From: Bacillota bacterium
GTDB taxonomy: Bacteria; Bacillota; Clostridia; Oscillospirales; Acutalibacteraceae
NCBI GenBank assembly: GCA_023417635.1
Contig: JAEZFF010000062.1
Span: forward strand, 1 to 13,425
Direction of reading: 5' to 3'
Length of the DNA stretch: 13,425 bases
The notes beneath the pieces were generated by a model. The model was not told the origin of the DNA and ran no database searches. It saw nothing but the letters and a program-made list of their open reading frames with translations. Position numbers and translations under genes: made by a program. The stretch's first letter is position 1; the number at the start of each line of letters is the position of its first letter. This document shows positions 1 to 7,823 of this stretch, piece by piece.

Positions 1-1058
1 GAGCAGGAGCATGTTGCAAGGTAGCCGCCGCGGGGCAGCAGCTTCATGGCGCGGTAGTTAATTTCTTTGTAGCCGCGCTCCGCATTCTGTACGGTGCGGC
101 GCGATTTCGTAAAAGCGGGCGGGTCCAGTATTACAAAGTCGTATTGATTTTTTGCCGTTTCCGCAAGCTGCGGAAGCAGGTCAAAAACATTTTCTGTCTG
201 AAAACTGAGGCGGTCTTCCAGCTGGTTCAGCTTTGCGTTTGCCTCTGCGGCGGCAATGGCGTCGGCCGAAATGTCGACGGCGTGTACGTGCTCCGCCCCG
301 GCTTTTGCGGCGTTCAGCGCAAAGGAGCCGGTGTCGGTAAAGCAGTCCAGTACATGGCGGCCGGGGCACAGCTGTGCAACAGCGCGGCGGTTGTACTTCT
401 GGTCCAGGAAAAATCCGGTCTTTTGCCCGTTCTCAAAGTCAACCAAATAGTGTATTCCATTTTCTGTGATTTCGGTCTTTGTGGAATCCGGCAGCGGAAC
501 ACCCTCCAGCGGGAAGAAGCCCTTGTTCTGCTCCATGCCTTCCAGCTTGCGGATGCCAACATCGTTGCGCTCGTAAATGCCGTCAATTTTTTGGCCGTCT
601 TCTGCCAGGATCCGGTGCAGAAGTGGGAAAAGAATGGGCTTCACCTTTTCCATGCCAAGGGAAAGCGTCTGCGTTACCAGGATGTTGTTAAAGCGGTCTA
701 CCGTGAGCCCCGGGAAGAAATCGGCTTCGCCGAAAACAATGCGGCAGCAGGAAGTGTCCGGCCCCATAACGGTTTTGCGGTATTCCCACGCATAGCGCAG
801 GCGGCGTTCCCAGAACGCTTCGTCGAAGGTGTCGTTCGCGCTGCGCGAAATCAGGCGAATGCGTATTTTAGAATGGTCGTTAATGAACCCAGTGCCAAGG
901 TAACTGCCGCGGTGGTTCAGCACATCCACAAGTTCACCGTTTTGGTACGGCTCGGCTGCTGTGACTTCCGTGTTGTAAATCCACGGATGGCCTGCGAGAA
1001 CACTGCGTTCCGCTTTGGGCGTGACTGTGATTTTTGGGTAAGTACGCGTTTGTTTCAT
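1..1058 (-). CDS. Class I SAM-dependent rRNA methyltransferase, RlmI-like (incomplete at 3' end)
   Basis: The reverse strand reads open from an ATG at 1058 to the left edge, giving 352 codons of a family that is usually about 390-400 residues, so only the C-terminus is missing. Visible parts in order: an N-terminal PUA-like RNA-binding region (about 1-75, with AGHPWIYNTEV at 22-32), a linker domain, the NGQKTGFFLDQ block at 210-220, the SAM-binding motif VLDCFTDTGSFALNAA from 236, the acidic VDIS strand end at 261-264, and the catalytic DPPAFTKSR block at 312-320. The final visible residues TCSC fit the conserved cysteine block of this family. Members transfer a methyl group from S-adenosylmethionine to C5 of a cytosine in 23S rRNA (E. 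coli RlmI acts at C1962); the exact target here is inferred. A GAGGA ribosome site lies six bases before the ATG. It is divergent from the gene at 1257. Confidence 0.93.
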   Translation of the reverse strand, partial: MKQTRTYPKITVTPKAERSVLAGHPWIYNTEVTAAEPYQNGELVDVLNHRGSYLGTGFINDHSKIRIRLISRSANDTFDEAFWERRLRYAWEYRKTVMGPDTSCCRIVFGEADFFPGLTVDRFNNILVTQTLSLGMEKVKPILFPLLHRILAEDGQKIDGIYERNDVGIRKLEGMEQNKGFFPLEGVPLPDSTKTEITENGIHYLVDFENGQKTGFFLDQKYNRRAVAQLCPGRHVLDCFTDTGSFALNAAKAGAEHVHAVDISADAIAAAEANAKLNQLEDRLSFQTENVFDLLPQLAETAKNQYDFVILDPPAFTKSRRTVQNAERGYKEINYRAMKLLPRGGYLATCSC

Positions 1059-1081
1059 AATGATTCCTCACATTAAAAAGC

Positions 1082-1107
1082 GGGTGGGTTCTGCCGCATC
1101 CGCTGAA
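1082..1107 (-). other. Stem-loop in the 5' leader of the methyltransferase gene
   Basis: On the minus strand AGCGGATG and CACCCGCT can pair (eight positions, one A-C mismatch, ten-base loop). The right arm runs directly into CTTTTTAAT, about 10 bases before the GAGGA ribosome site. The layout resembles a weak intrinsic terminator or attenuator in the leader of the RlmI-like gene. No upstream minus-strand gene needs a terminator here, because the neighbour at 1257-1931 is on the other strand. The function is inferred and weakly supported. Confidence 0.3.
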
Positions 1108-1191
1108 TTTTCTGTTTTTGATGATGGCTGGAGGGAATATTTTAAATTGTTTCAATGTTGTACGAGAATCTTTACAGTATTGTCTTTTCTC

Positions 1192-1220
1192 TTGTCATTT
1201 TCCCCATAATGAGATATAGT
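1192..1220 (+). promoter_or_regulatory. Sigma-A-type promoter for the Ser-rich anchored protein
   Basis: A -35 box TTGTCA (1192-1197) and a -10 box TATAGT (1215-1220) are separated by 17 bases. Each matches five of six consensus bases. Transcription would start near 1227, about 30 bases before the ATG at 1257. Confidence 0.75.
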
Positions 1221-1256
1221 ATCATTAGCGTAGAACATGATAAAGGAGGAATCCCT

Positions 1257-1931
1257 ATGAAAAAAGGCTTGGCTGCAGTGATTGCCGCTTGTGTGGTAGC
1301 GGGTGCTGCGATTGGCTTTTTTACTTACCAATATTATCATCCCCAGACAAAACCCGTAGTTTCATCGTCCCAGCCGGAACAATCTTCTTCGGCAATGGAA
1401 AGCTCTTCTTCCCAGCAGAATTCTTCCACAGCGTCTTCTTCTGCAGTTTCTTCGGCTTCAACAAGCGCGGTGCTGAAGCCGGAAACGGAACGCATTATGG
1501 CATCCGCCAAACTCGACTGGAAAAAGTATCATCTGAAAGCTGTAAGTCCCAAAACGGTGAAAGACAAGAAATACAGTGCCTATGAGATTTGGGATGACGA
1601 CCTTATGGCAGGGCCGGAAATCCTTGTAGACCCGGCAAACGGTAAAATTTACACTTGGGCGTCAAGCGACACAGATCCGCTTCCGGTTGAACAGGATAAA
1701 GCTTTTGATAAAACGCCGCATACCATCGTTGGCACAATGACGGATGGCGCCATGATGTCCATCACGCTGAAGACGGCAGACGGCAGCGAACTCATTATCC
1801 ACAGGGTAGGGGTTGACACAAGCGGGCTGAAGAGCATGAAAATCGGAGACCGCATTAAAGTTACCTACACCGGCGTAATAAAAGGAAACGACACTTCGCG
1901 CGCTTTCATTACGAAGCTGGAGAATGCATAG
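1257..1931 (+). CDS. Membrane-anchored Ser-rich extracellular protein of unknown function
   Basis: This 224-residue protein is the only plus-strand gene. I chose the ATG at 1257 because AAAGGAGG lies seven bases upstream and the predicted transcript starts near 1227; an in-frame ATG at 1155 lies before the promoter. Residues 4-22 form a hydrophobic segment after two lysines and act as a signal anchor. A Cys at residue 12 (VIAAC) loosely resembles a lipobox, but the hydrophobic run continues past it, so lipidation is doubtful. Residues 36-71 are a Ser/Gln/Ala linker. Residues 85-140 contain a YSAYEIWDDD ... EILVDPANGKIYTW pattern that recalls small PepSY-like folds. Residues 155-224 form a beta-rich domain (IVGTMTDGAMMSITLKTADG, then IGDRIKVTYTGVIKG) resembling OB-like domains of clostridial exported proteins. 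These domain suggestions are pattern-based. I do not recognise a specific family. It is monocistronic, with its own promoter and terminator. Confidence 0.8.
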   Translation: MKKGLAAVIAACVVAGAAIGFFTYQYYHPQTKPVVSSSQPEQSSSAMESSSSQQNSSTASSSAVSSASTSAVLKPETERIMASAKLDWKKYHLKAVSPKTVKDKKYSAYEIWDDDLMAGPEILVDPANGKIYTWASSDTDPLPVEQDKAFDKTPHTIVGTMTDGAMMSITLKTADGSELIIHRVGVDTSGLKSMKIGDRIKVTYTGVIKGNDTSRAFITKLENA

Positions 1932-1951
1932 CGGTATAAAACAGAATAGGG

Positions 1952-1976
1952 GGCAGGCCTGCGGGCCTGCCTTTTT
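1952..1976 (+). terminator. Intrinsic terminator after the Ser-rich protein gene
   Basis: A perfect eight-base stem GGCAGGCC / GGCCTGCC closes a TGCG tetraloop (1952-1971) and is followed by TTTTT (1972-1976). It begins 20 bases after the stop codon. The convergent GNAT gene ends at 1982, but read on the minus strand the hairpin is not followed by a T run, so it serves mainly the plus-strand gene. Confidence 0.9.
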
Positions 1977-1981
1977 ATAAT

Positions 1982-2449
1982 TCAGCCGTTTTCCTCACTG
2001 GGGCAGGAAGGCTCCAGTATCATCTGGCGATAGGCGAAATTGCGGAAACCAAGGCTTTGGTACAATCGGCGCGCTCCGGCGTTTGTGTCTTCGGTTTCCA
2101 GGCGGAAGCGTGCTGCTTTTCCCCTGTATTTTTGAAAGATGCGGTGAAGCATGGCGTGGCCGATGCCGCGGTTTTGAAAGCCGGGGCGTACGTAAATTTC
2201 TTCCAGCCAGACGGTCATGCCGCCGCCTTCATTCGACCACGAAAAAGAAAGAAGCGCAAATCCGGCGGCTTTGCCGCCTTCTATGGCAATGCAGCCATCT
2301 GCGGCTGTGCTGCCCGAAAGCAGCAGGCGGAAGGTCTTTGCAAAGTTCTCTTCCGGTACAGGATGCAGAACAGCATCTGAACTGTAAAATTCTTTTGACA
2401 TGGCAAGGTATTCCTGCCGGTCACCCGGCTCAAAACTTCGAATTATCAT
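1982..2449 (-). CDS. GNAT-family N-acetyltransferase
   Basis: A protein of 155 residues from the ATG at 2449, which overlaps the stop of the preceding gene as ATGA; an in-frame TTG at 2473 would add eight residues inside that gene and is less likely. It begins MIIRSFEPGD as many GNAT proteins do. The signature strand WLEEIYVRPGF (81-91) leads into the acetyl-CoA pyrophosphate loop QNRGIG (92-97), then a helix, then RLETEDTNAGARRLYQSLGF (116-135), where Asn123 and Tyr130 are the usual late-GNAT positions. It should transfer acetyl from acetyl-CoA to an amine, but the substrate cannot be read from the sequence. The ATGA overlap implies translational coupling to the small membrane protein upstream. 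No strong terminator is visible after it on this strand. Confidence 0.9.
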   Translation of the reverse strand: MIIRSFEPGDRQEYLAMSKEFYSSDAVLHPVPEENFAKTFRLLLSGSTAADGCIAIEGGKAAGFALLSFSWSNEGGGMTVWLEEIYVRPGFQNRGIGHAMLHRIFQKYRGKAARFRLETEDTNAGARRLYQSLGFRNFAYRQMILEPSCPSEENG

Positions 2450-2703
2450 TTCCCGTAATATCTCCGATCCCAAAAACTGTCTTTTTTCTGATCCTTTGGA
2501 TCGTCATCGTCCTGCGGCTTGTACTGCTCTTTTTGTTTGCGTTTTATGGCCTTTCCGTACACACATTGTGCCGCCAAAGCCATCGTCATTAAAACGGCGC
2601 ATAGAATACCGCCTTTGCCCGTAACACCGCAGTAAATAGAAAGGCACACGGCCGCCAGGGTGAAACCCCACGCCAGGATAGCCAGAATTTTTTCATTGCT
2701 CAC
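2446..2703 (-). CDS. Small two-helix membrane protein, unknown function
   Basis: An 85-residue protein with a GTG start at 2703 and GAGGTGGG about eight bases upstream. Two hydrophobic segments (about residues 6-27 and 32-50) are joined by a short Gly/Lys turn. A very polar tail follows: basic KAIKRKQKEQ (51-60), then an acidic run DDDD (65-68), and an aromatic/basic end WDRRYYGK (78-85). A short two-helix hairpin with a charged cytoplasmic tail is the likely topology. I do not recognise the family. It is the first gene of a pair with the GNAT enzyme (four-base ATGA overlap), behind a well-formed promoter with an inverted repeat across its -10, so expression of the pair may be controlled. It could be a partner or membrane tether for the acetyltransferase, but that rests only on coupling. 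Confidence 0.75.
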   Translation of the reverse strand: MSNEKILAILAWGFTLAAVCLSIYCGVTGKGGILCAVLMTMALAAQCVYGKAIKRKQKEQYKPQDDDDPKDQKKDSFWDRRYYGK

Positions 2704-2722
2704 AAACAGCCCACCTCACCCA

Positions 2723-2748
2723 ATAAGATGCTTCTGCTTCCATCTTAT
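2723..2748. promoter_or_regulatory. Inverted repeat overlapping the -10 box (candidate operator)
   Basis: ATAAGATG (2723-2730) and CATCTTAT (2741-2748) form a perfect eight-base inverted repeat with a ten-base spacer. The right arm contains the -10 box and the left arm lies just past the expected transcription start, so a dimeric repressor bound here would block the polymerase. Because the start point would fall between the arms, a full RNA hairpin is less likely than a DNA operator. No regulator gene is adjacent. Confidence 0.5.
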
Positions 2749-2771
2749 CCGGTTTGGCGGGCTGTTGTCAA
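2742..2771 (-). promoter_or_regulatory. Sigma-A-type promoter for the membrane protein/GNAT pair
   Basis: Read on the minus strand, a perfect -35 TTGACA (2771-2766) is followed after 18 bases by a -10 TAAGAT (2747-2742, four of six matches). Transcription would start near 2735, leaving a leader of about 30 bases before the GTG at 2703. Confidence 0.65.
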
Positions 2772-2820
2772 GTTTTCGTCAATTTAAGGAACTGATTTTA
2801 CGAAAAGAATGGATTTCGCG

Positions 2821-4008
2821 TTAAACGCGGCGGAGATAATCGAGAACGCCGGATTGTTTTCCGTTTTTCAGGAAAACGCGTGGAACGCGTGTAGCAATGC
2901 CGCACACAATTTCGTAAGAAATTGTCCCGGCAAGTTCGGCAAGGTGGTCGGCGGTAACGGCTTCACCGTCTTCACGGCCGATGACCGTGACTGTGTCGCC
3001 AGCCTTTACGCCTGGAATGTCAGTTATGTCGAGCATGAGCTGGTCCATGCAGACGCGGCCGATAATTTTTGCCCGTTTTCCATGCACCAGCATTTCAGCG
3101 CCTTCGCCGAAGCGGCGCAGGTAGCCATCCGCATAGCCAATGGGCACTGTGGCTACAACGGTTGGCCTCTGAGAAGTGAAACGGCGGCCATAGCTTACAC
3201 AGGTTTGCGGCGGAACTGTTTTTACAAGCGCTACGGTGCTTTTTACCGACATGACCGGCACTAGGTTTCTTTTGTGAAGGACGTCGCCCGAAGGCATCAG
3301 GCCATAAAGGATAATTCCGGGGCGAACCATGTCAAGCTGCATTTCTGGAAAATCAAAGATTGCGGCGGAGTTTGCACAGTGACGTATGGCAAAGTGGATG
3401 CCGCGCTGTTCCAGCAGGCTGATGGCCGAAGAAAAGCACTGAAACTGACGCTGTGTATATGCTTTTCCACTTTCCCCTTCATCCGCAACGGCAAAGTGGG
3501 TGAAAACGCCTTCCGGGTTCAGCCCGGGCAGGCGGCAGGCATGCTCCATCGCGTCAAGGGAGGCACTGTCGCGCTCTGGATTCTGGTAGAAAAATCCAAC
3601 GCGCGTCATGCCGGTATCAACCTGAATATGTGCGCGCACCGTAACGCCGGCCTTCACGGCTTCCGCCGAAAGCTGCTCTGCGTACTCGGAGCCGACGACT
3701 GCCTGCGCGATGTTGTTTTCCGCAAGTTCTGCAGCAAGGCAAGGCGGCGTGTAGCCAAGGATAAGAATCGGCAGTTTTGCACCGGAGCGCCGTAACTGTT
3801 CCGCTTCTTCCAGATTGGAAACGGCAAACCAGTCCGCGCCCAGCTGCTCATAGAGCTGCGCCAGACGCTCAGCGCCATGGCCGTAGGCGTCTGCCTTTAC
3901 AACACAGCAGATTTTAGTGCCGGGCTTTACCCCAGCACGAATTGCCCGGTAATTGCTTTCAACTGCGTCAAGGTCAATTTCGGCCCATGTTCGCTTCAGA
4001 TAATCCAT
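2821..4008 (-). CDS. alr: Alanine racemase
   Basis: This 395-residue cytoplasmic enzyme is of normal family length. It interconverts L- and D-alanine with pyridoxal phosphate, supplying D-Ala for peptidoglycan. The N-terminal TIM barrel carries the cofactor lysine in VVKADAYGHG (Lys38), the conserved HIQVDTGMTRVGF block (Arg136) and MVRPGIILYG (228-236). The C-terminal beta domain contains the catalytic tyrosine in CVSYGRRF (Tyr273), then VPIGYADGY (288-296) and the MDQLMLD block at 321-327. The ATG at 4008 lies 13 bases after the purL stop, with an AAGG ribosome site overlapping that stop, so the two are probably one transcript. No clear intrinsic terminator follows its stop at 2821. All key residues are present. 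Confidence 0.97.
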   Translation of the reverse strand: MDYLKRTWAEIDLDAVESNYRAIRAGVKPGTKICCVVKADAYGHGAERLAQLYEQLGADWFAVSNLEEAEQLRRSGAKLPILILGYTPPCLAAELAENNIAQAVVGSEYAEQLSAEAVKAGVTVRAHIQVDTGMTRVGFFYQNPERDSASLDAMEHACRLPGLNPEGVFTHFAVADEGESGKAYTQRQFQCFSSAISLLEQRGIHFAIRHCANSAAIFDFPEMQLDMVRPGIILYGLMPSGDVLHKRNLVPVMSVKSTVALVKTVPPQTCVSYGRRFTSQRPTVVATVPIGYADGYLRRFGEGAEMLVHGKRAKIIGRVCMDQLMLDITDIPGVKAGDTVTVIGREDGEAVTADHLAELAGTISYEIVCGIATRVPRVFLKNGKQSGVLDYLRRV

Positions 4009-4021
4009 TTTTACGCCAGCC

Positions 4022-7000
4022 TTATTTAAAATATTTTACGCCGGATTCAAAAATCTTCTGGTCTTTCGCACCCGGTACATTTTTGTAAAGATCTTTTCCC
4101 TGCCGTTCGGAATGCCCCATTTTGCCAAGGACGCGGCCATCCGGGCTTGTGATGCCTTCAATGGCACAGACAGAGCCGTTCGGGTTCCAGAGGATGTCAC
4201 CGCTCGGTGTGCCGCCCGGCGTGCAGTACTGTGTGGCAATCTGCCCGTTTTCCGCCAGTTTTTGCAGGACTTCACTGTTTGCCACAAACCGGCCCTCACC
4301 GTGGGAAACCGGGACCGTAAAGACGTCGCCTGCGTTTACACCGGAAAGCCACGGCGACTTCACAGAAGCAATGCGCGTGTAAACCATGCGGGAAACGTGG
4401 CGGCCAAGCGTATTAAACGTAAGAGTCGGCGCATTTTCATCCGGCGGGGTAATGCGGCCAAACGGCACAAGCCCCAGTTTGATGAGCGCCTGGAAGCCGT
4501 TGCAGATGCCAAGCATCAGGCCGCCGCGCACATCGAGAAGCTGTGTGACGGCTTCGGCAACGCGCGGACTGCGAAACGCCGTGGCAATAAATTTGCCGGA
4601 GCCATCCGGTTCGTCGCCGCCGGAAAATCCGCCCGGGAGCATGATAATCTGCGCTTTTGAAATCGACTTTTCCATGCGCGCAATGGTTTCTTCAATGTCC
4701 GCCGGGCACAGATTCTTTACAACAAGTACATCGGTCTCGGCACCGGCGCGCTCAAAGGCGCGGGCAGTGTCATATTCGCAGTTCGTGCCGGGGAACACCG
4801 GGATGAAGACGCGCGGTTTCGCAGCCTTTATAGCCGGGGCTTTTGAATTCCGCTCTGTGCAGAGCGGAATTTCCGTGACCGGAACGCTTTCCGCTTTTGT
4901 AGGGAAGACCTTTTCCAAGGTGCTGTCCCATGCGGCGGCAAGCTCATCGAGGGAAAGGACGCTGTCCCCCAGCGTTACCTGCGGTTCGGCGGTTGTTTCG
5001 CCGAGCGGTATGTCAGCAAGCCCTTCCAGGCTGCCGTTCAGTTCGGCAACGATTGCACCGGAGCAGGGCGAGAAGAGGAACTCATCACGCAGGATAGACC
5101 GTTCGAACTGGAAGCCGATTTTGTTGCCAAAGCACATACGCGCCACAGCCGCGGCTACACCGCCTTCGCGTACGGTAGAGGCGGATACGATGCGCCCGGC
5201 TTTTATCATGCGATGGACCGCGGCATAGTAGTGCTTCAGCGCGGGCCAGTTTGGCATCAGGGTTGCGGAATCTTCCGGAATCGGAAGCAGCACAACTTTT
5301 GCGCCTGGCTTTTTAAAGGCCGCTGAAATTGTCTGGCTGGCCTTCGTCATGGTAACGGCAAAGCTCACGAGCGTGGGGGGAACATCCAGCTTTTCAAATG
5401 TGCCGCTCATGCTGTCTTTCCCGCCGATGGCGGGCAGGCCCATTCCAATCTGTGCTGCAAAAGCGCCCAGCAGGGCTGCGGCAGGTTTGCCCCAGCGTTT
5501 CGGGTCGCCCGTCATGCGTTCAAAATACTCCTGAAAGGTCAGGCGGCTTTTCAGCGGGTCGGCACCAACGGCGGCCAGCTTCGAAAGGCTTTCCACAACG
5601 GCATAGGCAGCGCCGTGGAACGGCGAAAAACGCGAAATGCCGGGGATAAATCCATAGCCCATAGCAGTTGCGTCGTCGGTTTCGCCTTTCAGCACCGGAA
5701 TCTTCGCCACCATGGCATCTTCCGGCGTAAGCTGATACTTCCCGGCAAACGGCATCAGCACGGTTCCTGCGCCGATGCTGGAATCGAATCGTTCTGCTAG
5801 GCCGCGCTGGCCGCAGACCTCAAGGCGGGAAAGATTTTTACGGAAAGCTTCTTTCAGCGGAAGACTTCTTAAGCATTCCGGCACTTGCTCCCGGTAGGTG
5901 TCTTTCGGGTCAGCGGCGGCAATCAGGGCATCCGCATGCTGCGTAACGCCGTTCGTGTCCAGAAAGGCACGGGTGATGTTGACAATCGTGTCACCGCGCC
6001 ACGTCATTTTCAGGCGCGGCTCTTTCGTTACGGCGGCTACGGCGGTTGCGTTCAGATTTTCTTCCCGCGCAGCCGCAATGAAGCAGTCTGTGTCTTCCGG
6101 GGTGAGGACGACGGCCATGCGTTCCTGCGACTCGGAAATAGCAAGTTCTGTGCCGTCAAGCCCTTCATATTTTTTGGGGACTTTGTCAAGGTCAATGGCA
6201 AGCCCGTCAGCCAGTTCGCCGATGGCAACGCTCACACCGCCCGCGCCAAAGTCATTACAGCGCTTGATGAGGCGCACAACGTCTTTGTGGCGGAAAAGCC
6301 GCTGAATTTTGCGTTCGGTTGGCGGGTTGCCCTTTTGCACTTCCGCGCCGCAGACCTCGATGGATTTTGCTGTATGCGCCTTGGAAGAGCCGGTTGCACC
6401 GCCGCAGCCGTCACGGCCGGTCGCACCGCCGAGCAGGACGACCACGTCGCCGGGCTGCGGTTCCTCACGCACAACGTTTTCTTTCGGCACTGCGCCGATT
6501 ACCGCGCCAATTTCCATGCGCTTCGCAGCATAGCCGGGGTCGTAAAGTTCCGTGACCTGCCCGGTCGCAAGGCCAATCTGGTTGCCGTAAGAACTGTAGC
6601 CGTGCGCTGCGCCCGTGGTGATTTTGCGTGTGGGGAGCTTGCCTTTCATCGTCTTTTCAAACGGGATGCGGGGGTCGCCGGAGCCGGTCACGCGCATGGC
6701 CTGGTAAACGTAAGCCCTGCCGGAAAGCGGGTCGCGGATTGCGCCGCCAAGGCAGGTGGCAGCGCCGCCGAAAGGCTCGATTTCAGTCGGGTGGTTGTGC
6801 GTTTCATTTTTAAACTCAACAAGCCATTTTTGCACTTTGCCGTCTACCGTAACCGGCACTTCTATGGAACAGGCGTTGATTTCCTCGCTGAGGTCAAGGT
6901 CGGGAATTTGACCGCGCTTCCGCAGAAGCTTCATGCCAATGACGGCCATGTCCATCAGCGAAACAGGACGGTCGGTTTTGCCGTAAACTTCATCGCGCGC

Positions 7001-7777
7001 GTCATAGTAAGCTTTCAGTGCGTCTTCTACAGCGGAACTGACGGCTGACTTCTCTACTTCGATTTTGTCGAGGCGCGTGAGGAAGGTCGTGTGGCGGCAG
7101 TGGTCGCTCCAGTAAGTATCAATTACGCGGAGTTCGGTCACAGTTGGGTCGCGGTGTTCCGTACCGCGAAAATAGTCGCGGCAGAAAACGAGGTCTTCGA
7201 AGCTCATGGCAAAGCCCATGGAGGCATAGTACTTTTTCAGTCCTGTTTCATCCCACGCGGTGAAACCTGTTACGAGGGCAACTTTTGCCGGAGTGTCGGC
7301 TTTTGCATCCAGTGTTTCCGGCTTTTCAAAAGAAGCAAGCCGGCTTTCCACCGGGTTTATCAGGTAATCCTCAATTTTTTCAAGTTCAGCATCGGAAAGA
7401 TTTCCTTTTAAGGCGACAAGTTTTGCAGTGCGCACCTGCGGGCGTTCGCCCTGTGTAAGCAGCTGCACACACTGTGCGGCGGAGTCGGCGCGCTGGTCGT
7501 ATTGCCCGGGAAGGTACTCCATGGCAAAAGCATTGCATCCCTCCGGCATCGGATAGGCTTCTTCATAAACGAGGTCTGCATTTGGCTCCGAAAAAATGGT
7601 ATCCCGGGCTGCAGTGAATTCTTTTCGGGAAATACCGGAAATGTCGTACCGATTGACTAGATGGACGTCTTCAATGGCTTTCATCCCCAGATTTTCGATT
7701 AAGTCCGCTTTTGTCTGGCGCGCTTCCACGTCGAACCCAGGCCTTTTTTCTACAAATATCCGGATGACTTCAGACAT
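4022..7777 (-). CDS. purL: Phosphoribosylformylglycinamidine synthase, single-chain type
   Basis: A 1,251-residue enzyme of the fourth step of de novo purine synthesis. It converts FGAR, ATP and glutamine to FGAM. This is the fused form in which synthetase and glutaminase domains share one chain, instead of the separate PurS/PurL/PurQ of Bacillus. Visible in order: the linker signature TYWSDHCRHTTF (221-232), the ATP/metal block FKNETHNHPTEIEPFGG (322-338), glycine-rich GGATGRDGCGGATGSS (450-465), the second synthetase half with GLPAIGGKDSMSGTF (780-794), and a class I glutaminase domain from about 988. In the latter, LGICNGFQ holds the nucleophile Cys1092 and GHSER supplies His1222 and Glu1224. 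All catalytic residues are intact. The ATG at 7777 has GGGGGA five bases upstream. The other pur genes are not in this window; the partner here is alr, 13 bases downstream. Confidence 0.98.
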   Translation of the reverse strand: MSEVIRIFVEKRPGFDVEARQTKADLIENLGMKAIEDVHLVNRYDISGISRKEFTAARDTIFSEPNADLVYEEAYPMPEGCNAFAMEYLPGQYDQRADSAAQCVQLLTQGERPQVRTAKLVALKGNLSDAELEKIEDYLINPVESRLASFEKPETLDAKADTPAKVALVTGFTAWDETGLKKYYASMGFAMSFEDLVFCRDYFRGTEHRDPTVTELRVIDTYWSDHCRHTTFLTRLDKIEVEKSAVSSAVEDALKAYYDARDEVYGKTDRPVSLMDMAVIGMKLLRKRGQIPDLDLSEEINACSIEVPVTVDGKVQKWLVEFKNETHNHPTEIEPFGGAATCLGGAIRDPLSGRAYVYQAMRVTGSGDPRIPFEKTMKGKLPTRKITTGAAHGYSSYGNQIGLATGQVTELYDPGYAAKRMEIGAVIGAVPKENVVREEPQPGDVVVLLGGATGRDGCGGATGSSKAHTAKSIEVCGAEVQKGNPPTERKIQRLFRHKDVVRLIKRCNDFGAGGVSVAIGELADGLAIDLDKVPKKYEGLDGTELAISESQERMAVVLTPEDTDCFIAAAREENLNATAVAAVTKEPRLKMTWRGDTIVNITRAFLDTNGVTQHADALIAAADPKDTYREQVPECLRSLPLKEAFRKNLSRLEVCGQRGLAERFDSSIGAGTVLMPFAGKYQLTPEDAMVAKIPVLKGETDDATAMGYGFIPGISRFSPFHGAAYAVVESLSKLAAVGADPLKSRLTFQEYFERMTGDPKRWGKPAAALLGAFAAQIGMGLPAIGGKDSMSGTFEKLDVPPTLVSFAVTMTKASQTISAAFKKPGAKVVLLPIPEDSATLMPNWPALKHYYAAVHRMIKAGRIVSASTVREGGVAAAVARMCFGNKIGFQFERSILRDEFLFSPCSGAIVAELNGSLEGLADIPLGETTAEPQVTLGDSVLSLDELAAAWDSTLEKVFPTKAESVPVTEIPLCTERNSKAPAIKAAKPRVFIPVFPGTNCEYDTARAFERAGAETDVLVVKNLCPADIEETIARMEKSISKAQIIMLPGGFSGGDEPDGSGKFIATAFRSPRVAEAVTQLLDVRGGLMLGICNGFQALIKLGLVPFGRITPPDENAPTLTFNTLGRHVSRMVYTRIASVKSPWLSGVNAGDVFTVPVSHGEGRFVANSEVLQKLAENGQIATQYCTPGGTPSGDILWNPNGSVCAIEGITSPDGRVLGKMGHSERQGKDLYKNVPGAKDQKIFESGVKYFK

Positions 7778-7823
7778 ATTTTCCCCCGTTCCGCCGTTTT
7801 ACAGCTGAATTAATGTCCTTTTT

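Noticed and set aside
144..1076. A 310-codon plus-strand open frame at the left edge
   Set aside because: Antisense shadow of the RlmI-like gene, whose SAM motif and DPPAF motif are on the minus strand.
1155..1256. Upstream in-frame ATG extending the Ser-rich protein by 34 residues
   Set aside because: It lies before the predicted promoter, and the ATG at 1257 has an ideal ribosome site followed directly by a signal-anchor sequence.
5885..7048. A 387-codon plus-strand open frame opposite purL
   Set aside because: It lies wholly antisense to a strongly conserved purL region with intact motifs; its translation has no recognisable family and it is a byproduct of GC-biased codon use.
7778..7823. 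Possible purine riboswitch before purL
   Set aside because: The predicted leader is only about 40 bases, shorter than any purine aptamer, and no aptamer-like pairing is seen.
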